NCBI RefSeq assembly: GCF_000384115.1
Contig: NZ_KB913029.1
Location: 530,907 to 594,906 of the forward strand
Source: Sporichthya polymorpha DSM 43042
GTDB taxonomy: Bacteria > Actinomycetota > Actinomycetes > Sporichthyales > Sporichthyaceae
Direction of reading: 5' to 3'
Length of the DNA: 64,000 bases
Both the position numbers and the translations under genes were made by a program. The number at the start of each line of letters is the position of its first letter. Positions within the stretch are counted from its first letter, which is position 1. The notes under the pieces are model-generated. The model had not been told where the DNA came from. It did no database searches and worked only from the letters and a program-made list of their open reading frames with translations. This document shows, in pieces, positions 45,579 to 55,460 of the stretch.

Positions 45579-46424
45579 TCAGAACGGGCCGAACATCCGC
45601 TCCGTCGTGGCCGCGAGGGCCACGCCGAGCTCGTTGGGGTCCTCGCCCCTGACCTGCGCCATCGCCCGCACCGTCAAGGGAATCAGGTACGGCGCGTTGG
45701 GCCGGCCGCGGAACGGCAGCGGGGTCAGGAACGGGGCGTCGGTCTCGACCAGGAGCAGGTCCCGCGGGGCGAAGGCCAGCGCGTCCCGCAGGTACTGGTT
45801 CGCCTTGTACGTGACATTGCCTGCGAACGACAGAACGTAGCCCGCGTCCGCGCACGTGCGCGCCATGCCGACGTCGCCGGAGTAGCAGTGGAAGACGACA
45901 CGCTCCGGAGCGCCTTCCTCACGCAGGATGCGCAAGACATCTGAGTGGGCGTCACGATCGTGGATCACCAGGGTTTTGTCGTGCCGCTTGGCGATCTCGA
46001 TGTGCCGGCGGAACGACTCCTGCTGCAGCGCGTGGTTGTTCTCGCCCTCGGTGCGGAAGTAGTCGAGCCCGGTCTCGCCGATCCCCCGTACCTCCGGCCG
46101 CGCCGCCAGGGCGTCGATCTCGGCAAGAGCGGCGTCGAGGTCCGCCAGGCGCGGGGCCTCGTTGGGGTGCAGCGCGACCGTGGCCCACACCGCGTCGTGC
46201 TCGGCCGCGACGTCCGCCGCCCAGTGCGAGGACGGGACGTCGATGCCGATCTGGATCAGCGTCGGGACGCCGACCGCGGTCGCGGCCGCGACCGCGGCGC
46301 CGACGTCGGGCTCCTGCAGGTCCAGGTGCGTGTGCGCGTCGGGCACCGGAACCTCGAGCGGCTCCGGGGCGGGCGGTGCTGCGTCGGTGTTCTCCTTGCC
46401 GTCCCGGCGTTGCCGCTGCGCCAT
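45579..46424 (-). CDS. tatD: TatD-family metal-dependent hydrolase
   Basis: The 281-residue TIM-barrel protein starts its conserved part at DAHTHLDL (first two metal histidines). Catalytic-Glu motif IGETGLDYFR, HDRDAHSD, FHCYSGD and ETDAPFLTP follow. TatD enzymes are 3'-5' DNases or D-aminoacyl-tRNA deacylases. ATG at 46424, 13 bp after metG, gives the normal length; a longer frame overlapping metG is unlikely. About 25 extra N-terminal residues are low complexity. Confidence 0.92.
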   Translation of the reverse strand: MAQRQRRDGKENTDAAPPAPEPLEVPVPDAHTHLDLQEPDVGAAVAAATAVGVPTLIQIGIDVPSSHWAADVAAEHDAVWATVALHPNEAPRLADLDAALAEIDALAARPEVRGIGETGLDYFRTEGENNHALQQESFRRHIEIAKRHDKTLVIHDRDAHSDVLRILREEGAPERVVFHCYSGDVGMARTCADAGYVLSFAGNVTYKANQYLRDALAFAPRDLLLVETDAPFLTPLPFRGRPNAPYLIPLTVRAMAQVRGEDPNELGVALAATTERMFGPF

Positions 46425-46437
46425 TACTCGCCGCCCA

Positions 46438-48243
46438 TCACATGTCAGCTGCCAGGCGCGCGAGTTCCTCGTCCACGATCGACGGGTCGAGCTTCGTGAA
46501 GATCGGCTTCGGCGGCTCGAGCCTGGTGCCGGCGGCAATCGGGCGCGACGCCCAGACCGCGGACGCGGACGTGTAGTCCCCGCGCAGCACCGAATAGTCG
46601 TCGTTGCCCTCCTCGGACACCTCGTCGATGCGGGGCGTCGGCGCCCAGACGTCGGAGTTGCCGAGCAGCTCGTGGACCTTCTGCGAGCTGTGCGGGAGGA
46701 ACGGCGTCAGCAGCGCCTTGCAGTCGTCGACCAACTGGAGCGCGGTGTGGAGGATCGTGGCCTGGCGAGCCCTGTTCTCCTCGCCCTCCTTGAGCTTCCA
46801 CGGCGCGGTGTCCGACAGGTACTTGTTCGCGGCCGCGACGACCGTCATCGCCTCGGAAATCGCCGCCTTCTGCCGCGACCGGTTGAGCAGGTCGCCGACG
46901 GGACCGAACGCGGCCTTCGCGGTCGCGAGAACCTCGCGGTCGACGTCGAGGAGCTCACCGGGCTGCGGGATCTCGCCGAAGTTCTTCGCGGCCATCGAGA
47001 TCGAGCGGTTGACCAGGTTCCCCCAACCCGCGACGAGCTCGTCGTTGTTGCGGCGCAGGAACTCGTCCCAGGTGAAGTTGGTGTCAGAAGTCTCCGGCCC
47101 GGCGACGGCGAGGTAGTACCGCAGCGCGTCGGCGTCGTACCGGGCGAGGAAGTCCTTGACGAAGATGACGATCGAGCGCGAGGAGGAGAACTTCTTGCCC
47201 TCCATCGTCAGGTACTCGCTCGAGACGACCTCGCTCGGCAGGTTGAGCGCACCGAGCTCGCCCGGCGTGCCGCCCTGATCGCCCCGGCCCGAGTAGCCGA
47301 GCAGCAGCGCCGGCCAGATCACCGAGTGGAAGACGACGTTGTCCTTGCCCATGAAGTAGTAGGCCTCGGCGTCCGGGTTGTGCCACCAGGCCTTCCACGC
47401 GTCCGGGTCGCCGGAACGGCGCGCCCACTCGACGCTCGCCGACAGGTAGCCGATGACCGCGTCGAACCAGACGTAGAGGCGCTTGTCGTTGCGGTCGCGC
47501 CAGCCGTCGAGCGGGACCGGCACGCCCCAGTCGATGTCGCGGGTGATCGCGCGCGGGCGCAGGTCGTCGACCAGGTTGAGGCTGAACTTCAGGACGTTGG
47601 GACGCCAGTCCCCGCCCTTGGACTGCAGCCACGACCCGAGCGCGTTCGCGAACGCGGGCAGGTCGAGGAAGTAGTGCTCCTCCTCGACGAACCGCGGCGT
47701 CTCCCCGTTGATCTTGCTGACCGGGTTGATCAGGTCGGCCGGGTCGAGCTGGTTGCCGCAGTTGTCGCACTGGTCGCCGCGCGCGCCGTCGTACCCGCAG
47801 ATCGGGCAGGTGCCCTCGATGTAGCGGTCGGGCAGCGTCCGGCCGGTCGACGGCGAGACCGCGCCCATCATCGTCTTCGGGATGACGTAGCCGTTGCGGT
47901 GCAGCCCGAGGAAGATCTCCTGCGCGATCGCGTAGTGGTTGCGCGTGCTCGTCCGCGTGAAGAGGTCGTAGGTCAGCCCGAGGCCGCGCAGGTCCTCGGT
48001 GATGACCTTGTTGTAGCGGTCCGCGAGACCCTTGGGGCTGAGCCCTTCCTTGTCCGCCGCGACCAGGATCGGCGTCCCGTGCTCGTCCGTCCCGCTCACC
48101 ATCAGGACGTTGTTCCCGGCCATCCGCTGGTACCGGCTGAAGACGTCCGACGGGACGCCGAACCCGGCGACGTGTCCGATGTGCCGCGGTCCGCTCGCGT
48201 ACGGCCACGCGACCGCGGTGAGGATGTGACGGGGGGAAGCCAT
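46438..48243 (-). CDS. metG: Methionyl-tRNA synthetase
   Basis: The 601-residue class I synthetase has the HIGH motif (SGPRHIGHV), a zinc knuckle with CPICG and CDNCG, the KMSKS-like loop GKKFSSSRS and an anticodon-binding helical domain. There is no C-terminal EMAP-like dimerisation domain. It charges tRNA-Met and lies directly upstream of tatD. Its promoter must lie in or cross the repeat-rich 418-bp gap upstream. Confidence 0.96.
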   Translation of the reverse strand: MASPRHILTAVAWPYASGPRHIGHVAGFGVPSDVFSRYQRMAGNNVLMVSGTDEHGTPILVAADKEGLSPKGLADRYNKVITEDLRGLGLTYDLFTRTSTRNHYAIAQEIFLGLHRNGYVIPKTMMGAVSPSTGRTLPDRYIEGTCPICGYDGARGDQCDNCGNQLDPADLINPVSKINGETPRFVEEEHYFLDLPAFANALGSWLQSKGGDWRPNVLKFSLNLVDDLRPRAITRDIDWGVPVPLDGWRDRNDKRLYVWFDAVIGYLSASVEWARRSGDPDAWKAWWHNPDAEAYYFMGKDNVVFHSVIWPALLLGYSGRGDQGGTPGELGALNLPSEVVSSEYLTMEGKKFSSSRSIVIFVKDFLARYDADALRYYLAVAGPETSDTNFTWDEFLRRNNDELVAGWGNLVNRSISMAAKNFGEIPQPGELLDVDREVLATAKAAFGPVGDLLNRSRQKAAISEAMTVVAAANKYLSDTAPWKLKEGEENRARQATILHTALQLVDDCKALLTPFLPHSSQKVHELLGNSDVWAPTPRIDEVSEEGNDDYSVLRGDYTSASAVWASRPIAAGTRLEPPKPIFTKLDPSIVDEELARLAADM

Positions 48244-48282
48244 GCGTCGATCCTAGGCGCGGACCGCCACCCCTTTTCCTCG

Positions 48283-48358
48283 CGGGATGACGTCCCCGGC
48301 GCGCCCCTTGTCAGCCCGCTCCGGGGCCGACACCCACCCCCTGCGGGACGTCATCCCG
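48283..48358. repeat. 14-bp inverted repeat upstream of metG
   Basis: Arms CGGGATGACGTCCC (48283-48296) and GGGACGTCATCCCG (48345-48358) are perfect complements 48 bp apart; each half contains the palindrome GACGTC. Its position 40-115 bp before metG suggests two operator half-sites or a looped leader structure. Confidence 0.7.
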
Positions 48359-48384
48359 GGGTGGTTCGGCCCGGCCCGGCCCGT

Positions 48385-48447
48385 CCCGTCCCCGTCCCCG
48401 TCCCCGTCCCCGTCCCCGTCCCCGTCCCCGTCCCCGTCCCCGTCCCG
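48385..48447. repeat. Hexanucleotide (CCCCGT)n tandem repeat
   Basis: About ten nearly perfect CCCCGT units form a simple-sequence tract in the metG-rsmI gap. Copy-number changes by slippage would be expected. Confidence 0.9.
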
Positions 48448-48450
48448 ATC

Positions 48451-48660
48451 TTCTGCGGCGCGGCGCGCCTATCGAGGCCCCGGGATGGGCGCGGCGCGCA
48501 GGAGAAGTAGGGGGTCGGGGTCGACTTCTGTGGCGCGGCGCGCCTATCAACGCCCCGCGAAGGGCGCGGCGCGCAGGAGAAGTTGGGGGTCGGGGCCGAC
48601 TTCTGCGGCGCGGCGCGCCTATCGAGGCCCCGCGAAGGGCGCGGCGCGCAGGAGAAGTTG
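48451..48660. repeat. Three copies of a 75-bp palindromic repeat
   Basis: Units start at 48451, 48526 and 48601. Each begins TTCTGYGGCGCGGCGCGCC, continues TATC and ends GGCGCGGCGCGCAGGAGAAG, so each can fold into a GC-rich hairpin whose arms end in ACTTCT and AGAAGT. The last unit abuts the rsmI stop and may end its transcript. Confidence 0.85.
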
Positions 48661-48661
48661 G

Positions 48662-49549
48662 TCAGGAGCGCGCGCGCTTGGCGGCGACGACGGCGTCGAA
48701 GACCTCGCGCTTGGGGAGGCCGGCCGAGGCGGCGACGGCGGCGATCGCCTCCTTGCGGGTCTCGCCGGCGGCCTCGCGATCGGCGACGCGGGCCGCGAGT
48801 TCGGCGGGCGCGACGGCGCCGGCCTCGGCCGGGGGCGCGCCGGCGACGACGACGGTGATCTCGCCCTTGACCCCGTCGGCGGCCCAGGCGGCGAGGTCGG
48901 CGAGGCCACCGCGGCGCACCTCCTCGTAGGTCTTGGTCAGCTCCCGGCAGACCGCGGCCGGGCGGTCGGCGCCGAAGGCCTCGGCCATCGCGGCGAGCGA
49001 CTCGGCGAGGCGGTGCGGCGCCTCGAAGTAGACCGACGTCCGCGGCTCGGTCGCGAGCTCGGCGAGCCGGGCCCGCCGCTCCCCCGCCTTGCGCGGCAGG
49101 AATCCCTCGAAGCAGAACCGGTCGACGGGGAGCCCCGACACCGCGAGCGCCGCCAGGACCGCGGACGGCCCCGGCACGACCGTCACCCGGACCCCGGCGG
49201 TCACGGCCGCGGCCACGAGCCGGAACCCCGGGTCGGAGACCGACGGCATCCCGGCGTCGGTCACGAGCAGGACCCGCGCGCCGGCGGTCAGGGCCTCGAG
49301 CAGCTCCGGCGTCCGCCCGGCCTCGTTGCCCTCGAAGTAGGAGACGACCCGGCCCCGGACCTCGACCCCGAGCCCCGCGGCGAGCCGACGCAACCGGCGC
49401 GTGTCCTCGGCCGCGACGACGTCTGCGCTCCCGAGCTCGGTCACGAGCCGCGGCGCCGCGTCCGCGTAGTCACCGATCGGCGTCCCCGCGAGCACCAGCA
49501 CCCCGCCCGCGTCCACCTCGCCCGAGTCCGCGCCGCCCTGTCCCGTCAC
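48662..49549 (-). CDS. rsmI: 16S rRNA (cytidine-2'-O)-methyltransferase RsmI
   Basis: The 295-residue TP-methylase-fold enzyme 2'-O-methylates C1402 of 16S rRNA. It has [17 protein letters not shown], the [11 protein letters not shown] motif, [28 protein letters not shown] and [17 protein letters not shown]. The C-terminal Ala-rich helical part ([25 protein letters not shown]) is the usual RsmI extension. It is divergent from the protein mannosyltransferase gene, a conserved actinobacterial arrangement. Confidence 0.95.
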   Translation of the reverse strand: MTGQGGADSGEVDAGGVLVLAGTPIGDYADAAPRLVTELGSADVVAAEDTRRLRRLAAGLGVEVRGRVVSYFEGNEAGRTPELLEALTAGARVLLVTDAGMPSVSDPGFRLVAAAVTAGVRVTVVPGPSAVLAALAVSGLPVDRFCFEGFLPRKAGERRARLAELATEPRTSVYFEAPHRLAESLAAMAEAFGADRPAAVCRELTKTYEEVRRGGLADLAAWAADGVKGEITVVVAGAPPAEAGAVAPAELAARVADREAAGETRKEAIAAVAASAGLPKREVFDAVVAAKRARS

Positions 49550-49581
49550 GGCCCCATCCTCCCGCCCGGTGACCTCGCACT

Positions 49582-49678
49582 CCGCTCATGCATGAGCGGG
49601 GAGTCGAAATTCGGACATCGCGAGGGCGAATTTCGACCACCCAGTCATGGAGGAGCCACCACCCGCTCATGCATGAGC
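49582..49678. promoter_or_regulatory. Twin GCTCATGCATGAGC palindromes flanking an inverted repeat, rsmI/pmt divergent region
   Basis: CCGCTCATGCATGAGCGG (49582-49599) and GCTCATGCATGAGC (49665-49678) are perfect palindromes. Between them GTCGAAATTCG (49603-49613) and CGAATTTCGAC (49627-49637) form a perfect 11-bp inverted repeat. The A/T-rich GAAATTC half stands out in this GC-rich setting. It is a strong operator candidate for one or both divergent genes. Confidence 0.6.
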
Positions 49679-49771
49679 AGAGCGACGGCGCGGCGGGGCG
49701 GAACAGCGACGGCGCGGCGGGGGCGGCGCGGGGGCGCGGGGCGGAGGACGGGGCTCCCTACGATCTTGGCC

Positions 49772-51319
49772 GTGAGCACGCCAGGGGGCCCCGCGCGGGT
49801 GCGGGGGTCCCTCGGGCCGATGCCGACCGGGCTCTGGGCGTGGCTGGGGCCGCTGCTGGTGACGGTGTTCGGGGGGTTCCTGCGGTTCTGGAACCTCGGC
49901 CGGCCGAACGCGGTGGTCTTCGACGAGACGTACTACGTCAAGGACTCGTGGTCGATCCTCAACCACGGCTACGAGCGGGCGTACGTCCGGAACGCGGACG
50001 CGAAGCTCGTCGAGGGCAGCGAGGAGATCCTGCTCGACCGGGCGACGTTCATCGTCCACCCGCCGGTCGGGAAGTGGGTGATCGCGCTCGGGGAGAAGGT
50101 CGGCGGCCTGGACGCGGTGGGCTGGCGGCTCGGGGTCGCGGTCATCGGGACGGCGTCGATCTTCCTCATCGCCCGGGTCGGGATCCGGCTGACGCGTTCG
50201 ATCGTGCTCGGCTGCCTGGCGGGGTTCCTGCTCGCGGTCGACGGGCTCGCGGTCGTGATGAGCCGGACGGCCCTGCTCGACGGCAGCCTCTCCTTCTTCC
50301 TCCTCGCGGCGTTCGCGTGCCTGCTCGTCGACCGCGATCACGCGTTCGAACGCGCCCAACGCCTCGTCGACCGGGGCAAGGCCGGGGAACGCCTTCGCCT
50401 CGGCGTCCGGCCCTGGCGGATCGCGGCCGGCCTGTGCTGCGGCCTCGCGGTCGGCACGAAGTGGAGCGCGCTCCCGTTTCTCGCGGTCTTCGGGATCCTC
50501 GCCGTCCTCTGGGACCGCAGCGCCCGCGCCGTCGCGGGCGAGCCGAAGCCGCTGCGCTCGATGCTCCGGCGCGACGCGGTCCCGGCGTTCGTCTCGCTCG
50601 TCGGGCTGTCGGCGGTCGTGTACGTCGTCAGCTGGTCCGGCTGGCTCGCGACCGGCGGCGGCTGGTCACGCCAGTGGGCGTCCGACCGCGACACCGCATT
50701 CCCCTTCATCCCGGACGCGATCCGCTCGCTGTGGCACTACCACGACGAGATGAAGGTCTTCCACACGAATCTGACGGACGATCACCCGTACGAGTCCCAC
50801 CCCTGGGGCTGGCTCGTCCTCGCCCGGCCGGTCGCGTACTGGTCCGAGGACGACGATCTGGGCGAGCACGGCTGCGAGGCGCGGCGCTGTGTCCGCGAGG
50901 TCCTCGGCATCGGGACGCCGATGCTCTGGTGGGCCGCCACCGCCGCCCTGGTCTGGCTGATCTGGCGCTGGGCCGGCGCGCGGGACTGGCGCGCCGGCGC
51001 GGTCCTCGGCGGCATCGCGGCCGGCTGGCTCCCGTGGTTCCGGTACGAGGACCGCCCGATGTTCTTCTTCTACGCGATCTCGTTCCTGCCGTACCTCGTC
51101 CTCGGCCTGACGATGGCGCTCGGCGCGCTCGTCGGCCCCGCCCCCGGGGTCGGGGCGAGCAAGCGGGAACGCCGCCGGCGCCAGCTCGGCGCCTGGGCCG
51201 CCGGGGCGCTGGTGCTGCTGATCGTCGGAAACTTCTTCTACCTGTATCCGCTGCTCACCGGCGGCTCCCTGCCGCGCGGCGAGTGGTTGGACCGGATGTG
51301 GTTCAAGACCTGGATCTAG
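49772..51319 (+). CDS. pmt: Dolichyl-phosphate-mannose-protein mannosyltransferase (GT39)
   Basis: The 515-residue polytopic enzyme transfers mannose from polyprenyl-phosphate-mannose to secreted proteins, as in mycobacterial Rv1002c. It has RFWNLGRPNAVVFDETYYVKD with the catalytic DE pair in the first loop, FIVHPPVGKW, about ten TM segments and a conserved HPWGWLVLARPV. GTG at 49772 is the preferred start; a TACGAT -10-like box ends 7 bases before it and no ribosome site is seen. Its position divergent from rsmI matches other actinobacteria. Confidence 0.92.
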   Translation: MSTPGGPARVRGSLGPMPTGLWAWLGPLLVTVFGGFLRFWNLGRPNAVVFDETYYVKDSWSILNHGYERAYVRNADAKLVEGSEEILLDRATFIVHPPVGKWVIALGEKVGGLDAVGWRLGVAVIGTASIFLIARVGIRLTRSIVLGCLAGFLLAVDGLAVVMSRTALLDGSLSFFLLAAFACLLVDRDHAFERAQRLVDRGKAGERLRLGVRPWRIAAGLCCGLAVGTKWSALPFLAVFGILAVLWDRSARAVAGEPKPLRSMLRRDAVPAFVSLVGLSAVVYVVSWSGWLATGGGWSRQWASDRDTAFPFIPDAIRSLWHYHDEMKVFHTNLTDDHPYESHPWGWLVLARPVAYWSEDDDLGEHGCEARRCVREVLGIGTPMLWWAATAALVWLIWRWAGARDWRAGAVLGGIAAGWLPWFRYEDRPMFFFYAISFLPYLVLGLTMALGALVGPAPGVGASKRERRRRQLGAWAAGALVLLIVGNFFYLYPLLTGGSLPRGEWLDRMWFKTWI

Positions 51320-51338
51320 AAGACGCCAGACTGTCCCC

Positions 51339-54281
51339 GTGGATCTCTCCCGCCTGACCGGACCGGTGCGCCAGCTGGGGGCGACGGTCGCGAACGCGTC
51401 GGAGGTGATCCGGTACGGCGGACTGCTGACCGGCGAGCTGCCGAGCGAGTTCTCCGTCGTCGCCCGCCGGTCGATGTTCCGGCTCCGCCGCTACTTCCCG
51501 GACGACGTCAACTCCGGCGCCCCGGTCCTGCTCGTGCCACCGCTGATGATGTCCGCCGACGTCTACGACGTCTCCCCCTCGACCAGCGCGGTGCGGTTCC
51601 TCCACGAGTCCGGGCTGGACCCCTGGGTGGTCGACTTCGGCGCGCCGGAGCGGGAGGAGGGCGGCCTCAAGCGGACCGTCGTCGACCACGTCCTCGCCGT
51701 TCACGAGGCGGTCGACCTGGTCCGCGCGCACACGAACCGCGACGTCCACCTGTCCGGCTACTCGCAGGGCGGGATGTTCGCCTACCAGGTCGCGGCGTAC
51801 CGGCGCAGCTCCGGCATCGCCAGCCTGATCACGTTCGGGGCGCCGGTGGACTCCCGGGCGACGCGGGTGTTCGGCGTCGTCGCGGAGGACGTCATCACCG
51901 AGGTCGCGGGGTTGCTCGCCGACCACGTCCTCGTGCACGTGAGCCTGCCCGCGTGGGCGAGCCGGTTCGGGTTCCGCCTGCTCGACCCGGTCAAGTCGAC
52001 GCGGACGCGCCTGCACTTCCTGCTCCAGCTCCACGACCGGGAGGCGCTGCTTCCCCGCGAGGGCCAGCGGCAGTTCCTCGACAACAACGGCTACGTCGCC
52101 TATCCCGGCCCGGCGATCGCGGAGTTCGTGAAGAACTTCCTCGCCCACAACCGGATGCTGCAGGGCGGCTTCGTCATCGGCGACGTCATGTCGACGCTCG
52201 CCGACATCACCTGCCCCGTTCTCGCCTTCGTCGGGACGCTGGACTCGATCGCCCCGCCGCCGTCGGTGCGCGCGATCGCCCGCGCCGCCCCGAAGGCCGA
52301 CACCTTCGAGGTCGAGGTGCCGACCGGGCACTTCGGGATGGTCGTCGGCTCCGGCGCGAGCCGGGCGACCTGGCCGCGCGTGGCCGACTGGGTCACCTGG
52401 CGCGAGCTGCGCGGCGGCCGTGCCGAGGACCGACCCGACGCCATCGCGGTCCTCGACGTCGACGCCGAGTTCGAGCCGCGCCCCAACACCGCGCCGCTGC
52501 ACGCGGGCGTCGACGTCGCCGGGTACGCGGTCACCGTTGCGTGGTCAGGCCTCGGCGCCGCGGCCGGCGGCCTGCGCGCGCTGATCAGTCTCGCCGGCGA
52601 CGCCCAGCACGTGCTGCCGCGCCTGGCCCGGCTCGAGCGGCTGTCCGCCGACGAGCGCGTCTCGGTCGGTGCCCTCCTCGAGGAGCGCACCCGGAACAAC
52701 GCGGCCGACCACTTCTTCGTCTTCGACGGCCGCGGACACACCTACGCCGACGCCGGCGTCCGCGTCGACAACGTCGTGCGCGGGCTGCTCTCGATCGGGG
52801 TCCGGCCCGGCGACTCCGTCGGTGTCCTGATGTCGACGCGGCCCAGTGCGCTGGTCGCGACCGCCGCGCTGAACCGGATCGGCGCGGTCGCGGTCATGCT
52901 CCGCCCCGACGGCGCGACCGCGGTCGAGGCGCGCCTCGGCGACGTGAAGCGGATCATCGCCGATCCCGAGCACGCGGAGGCGGCGCGGGCCGCGCGGAAG
53001 GTCTCGGTCTACGTCCTCGGCGGCGGTGGGGCCCCGCGCACCCTCGGCCCCGGCATCACCGACCTCGAGCGCATCACGCCGGCCCTCGTGCAGATCCCCG
53101 AGTGGTACGTCCCCAACCCCGGCCGCGCCTCGGATCTCGCCTTCCTGCTGTTCACCGGCGAGGGCACGACGACCCGCTGCCATCGGATCACCAACGGCCA
53201 GTGGGCGCGCTCGGCCTACGGCACCGCGTCGGCGGCGAAGCTCTCCCCGGCCGACACCGTCTACAGCGTCACGCCGCTGCACCACGCGGCCGGCCTGCTC
53301 ACCAGCGTCGGCGGGGCGCTGGCCGGCGGGTCACGGCTCGCACTGGCGACGTCCTACGACCCGGCGACGTTCTGGTCCGAGGTCCGCCGCTACGGCGTCA
53401 CGGTCGTCTCCTACACCTGGACGCTGCTGCGCGACCTCATCGAGGCCGACCGCGTCCCCGGCGAGCGGCACCACCCGGTGCGCCTGTTCGTCGGGTCCGG
53501 GATGCCGACCTGGCTCTGGCAGCGGACCGTCGACCGCTTCCCCACCGCCGGCGTGCTGGAGTTCTTCGCCTCCAGCGGGGAGGACGTCGTCCTCGCGAAC
53601 CTCTCCGGCCGGAAGGTCGGCGCGAAGGGGCGGCCGATCCCCGGCAGCGCCGAGGTCGCGGTCGTCTCGTGCGACCTGGCGACCGGCGAGCTGCGCCGCG
53701 ACCTCGACGGCGTCGGCGCGCGGTGCGCCCCCGAGGAGCCCGGGCTGCTCGTCGCCCGCTGCTCCCCCACGACGCCGGACGCGCTGCGGGACGTCCTCGC
53801 CCCCGGCGACGCCTGGCGCTCCACCGGGCACGTCTTCCGCCGGGACGCCGACGGCGACCACTGGCTGATCGGCGCCCTCGCCGACCTGGTCCACACCGCG
53901 GGCGGCGTGGTGCCACCGGCGCCCGCCGAGGACGCGCTCGGCACGCTCGACGAGGTCGAGCTCGTGGCTGCGTACGGCGTTCGCGTCGACACCGAAAGTG
54001 ACACGCCGCCGGCCGAGGAGCTGCACGCCGCCCTGGTGCTGCGCCGCGGACGCACGCTCGACGCCCCCGCGGTAACCGCGGCCCTGGCCGGGCTGTCGGC
54101 ACTGCATCAACCCGCCGTCGTGCGGGTGCTCCCGACCATCCCGGTCACCACGTGGTGGCGCCCGTTGCGGGCCGCGCTGCGCGCCGACGCGGCGGCAGAA
54201 GCGCTGGTCACGTGGGTGCGGCAGCCCGACGGGAGCTATGCGGAGCCGCCGAAGGCACGCCGCCGACGCCGCGGAACGTGA
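51339..54281 (+). CDS. Lipase-like hydrolase fused to a degenerate acyl-CoA ligase domain (Rv1683-like)
   Basis: The 980-residue fusion has an N-terminal PhaC-like α/β hydrolase (about 1-365) with nucleophile LSGYSQGGMF and histidine PTGHFGMV. A C-terminal AMP-binding-fold domain (about 440-970) follows. Mycobacterial Rv1683 has this order and is linked to triacylglycerol metabolism. The ligase half lacks key residues: the P-loop reads LLFTGEGTTTRCHRIT, the usual YG(S/T)TE region reads SSGEDV, TGD is TGH near residue 830, and the catalytic Lys motif near residue 938 reads TTWWRPLRAAL. Adenylation is therefore doubtful. It starts at GTG 19 bp after pmt. Confidence 0.85.
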   Translation: MDLSRLTGPVRQLGATVANASEVIRYGGLLTGELPSEFSVVARRSMFRLRRYFPDDVNSGAPVLLVPPLMMSADVYDVSPSTSAVRFLHESGLDPWVVDFGAPEREEGGLKRTVVDHVLAVHEAVDLVRAHTNRDVHLSGYSQGGMFAYQVAAYRRSSGIASLITFGAPVDSRATRVFGVVAEDVITEVAGLLADHVLVHVSLPAWASRFGFRLLDPVKSTRTRLHFLLQLHDREALLPREGQRQFLDNNGYVAYPGPAIAEFVKNFLAHNRMLQGGFVIGDVMSTLADITCPVLAFVGTLDSIAPPPSVRAIARAAPKADTFEVEVPTGHFGMVVGSGASRATWPRVADWVTWRELRGGRAEDRPDAIAVLDVDAEFEPRPNTAPLHAGVDVAGYAVTVAWSGLGAAAGGLRALISLAGDAQHVLPRLARLERLSADERVSVGALLEERTRNNAADHFFVFDGRGHTYADAGVRVDNVVRGLLSIGVRPGDSVGVLMSTRPSALVATAALNRIGAVAVMLRPDGATAVEARLGDVKRIIADPEHAEAARAARKVSVYVLGGGGAPRTLGPGITDLERITPALVQIPEWYVPNPGRASDLAFLLFTGEGTTTRCHRITNGQWARSAYGTASAAKLSPADTVYSVTPLHHAAGLLTSVGGALAGGSRLALATSYDPATFWSEVRRYGVTVVSYTWTLLRDLIEADRVPGERHHPVRLFVGSGMPTWLWQRTVDRFPTAGVLEFFASSGEDVVLANLSGRKVGAKGRPIPGSAEVAVVSCDLATGELRRDLDGVGARCAPEEPGLLVARCSPTTPDALRDVLAPGDAWRSTGHVFRRDADGDHWLIGALADLVHTAGGVVPPAPAEDALGTLDEVELVAAYGVRVDTESDTPPAEELHAALVLRRGRTLDAPAVTAALAGLSALHQPAVVRVLPTIPVTTWWRPLRAALRADAAAEALVTWVRQPDGSYAEPPKARRRRRGT

Positions 54282-54384
54282 CGAGGCTTTCGAGATCGTC
54301 GTTTCAAGCCTGTAGCCACGGTCAGTCTTCCTTCGTACGCTGCGTTCGACAGCGGTGCGGACCTGCGGCCCCCGGCAACGGAAC

Positions 54385-54410
54385 AAAACCCGGTTTCGGA
54401 CGGGTTTTCT
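54385..54410 (+). terminator. Intrinsic terminator after the hydrolase-ligase gene
   Basis: Arms AAAACCCG and CGGGTTTT enclose GTTTCGGA and run into TTTTCT, an unusually classical terminator for this genome, 104 bp after the stop. Confidence 0.75.
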
Positions 54411-54547
54411 CCCTGGCGAGAGCGGTGGGATCTGGACCACACTCGGTTACGCTCACCATGACGTAACGGGCGATTCCCCAGGATCCGGCCGCGGGTCGGT
54501 TCCTGGGTTTCCTGGGCTCCAGCCCGGGGCCGACGGACGGAGGGACT

Positions 54548-55444
54548 GTGGCTGACGCCGTACGGCAGTCCCTGATGCGTCCGCGCGCGGCGTCGGTGAC
54601 CCGCTTCGGTCGCGAACTGATCGCGATGGTCGTGCTCTTCACGATCTACAAGTTCGGCCGCGTCGTCCACACCTCGGACGTCAATCTCGCCTATGAAAAC
54701 GCACAGCGGGTCTGGGACCTCGAGCGCTGGGCGCGGCTGCCGAACGAGCTCCACGCGCAGCAGGCGATGCTCCCGATGCAGTGGCTGGTGGAGTTCGCGA
54801 ACACCTACTACGCGTTCGTGCACCTACCGGGAACGGCGGCGTTCCTGATCTGGATGTACCTGCGGCGGCCGCAGCTCTACCCGCCGGTGCGCCGCGCGAT
54901 CATCGCGATGACGGCGATCGCCCTGCTCGGGCACATCCTGTTCCCGCTCGCGCCCCCGCGCATGCTCACCCAGTACGGCTTCGTCGACACCGCCGCGCTG
55001 TACGGGCCGAACGTCTACCACGACGACCCGGACGCGCAGTCGCTGATCAACCAGTACGCCGCGATGCCGAGCCTGCACGTCGGCTGGGCGATGCTCGTCG
55101 CCGCCGGCCTGATCGCCGCGTTCAAGACCCGCTGGCGCTGGCTGTGGCTGCTGCACCCGACGATCACCGCGATGGCCGTCGTCGGCACCGCGAACCACTA
55201 CTGGATCGACGGGATCATCGCCTGCCTGCTGCTGGCGCTCGTCGTCTACCTCTGCGGCAACCACGTCGTGCCGTGGTACCGGCTGAACCCGGTCCACGTC
55301 GTGCGGCAGCGCCGCGCGGCGAACCAGCCGGACTACTACGGCATCGTCCCCGCCGAGCGCCCGGCCGCGCCGGCGCCGACCACCACCGCGGACGCTCCCG
55401 CGGAACCGGCCCTCGAGCCCGCGGGGCGGGCAGCGCAGGACTGA
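54548..55444 (+). CDS. PAP2-superfamily membrane phosphatase/inositol-phosphoceramide-synthase-like protein
   Basis: The 298-residue protein has about six TM segments and the PAP2 catalytic signature in variant form: PLAPPRMLTQYG, MPSLHVGWA with the conserved histidine, and NHYWIDGI with the second histidine and Asp. This spacing is typical of actinobacterial Aur1/IPC-synthase-like PAP2 enzymes that transfer phospho-head groups or dephosphorylate lipids. The C-terminal 40 residues are a cytosolic Pro/Ala tail. GTG is preceded by GGAGGGAC. An inverted pair GTTACG/CGTAAC lies in the upstream region near 54445-54466. Confidence 0.87.
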   Translation: MADAVRQSLMRPRAASVTRFGRELIAMVVLFTIYKFGRVVHTSDVNLAYENAQRVWDLERWARLPNELHAQQAMLPMQWLVEFANTYYAFVHLPGTAAFLIWMYLRRPQLYPPVRRAIIAMTAIALLGHILFPLAPPRMLTQYGFVDTAALYGPNVYHDDPDAQSLINQYAAMPSLHVGWAMLVAAGLIAAFKTRWRWLWLLHPTITAMAVVGTANHYWIDGIIACLLLALVVYLCGNHVVPWYRLNPVHVVRQRRAANQPDYYGIVPAERPAAPAPTTTADAPAEPALEPAGRAAQD

Positions 55445-55460
55445 GTTCGCCGGGCGCCGC

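Noticed and set aside
48385-48660. CRISPR array
   Set aside because: The units are tandem without unique spacers and no cas genes are present.
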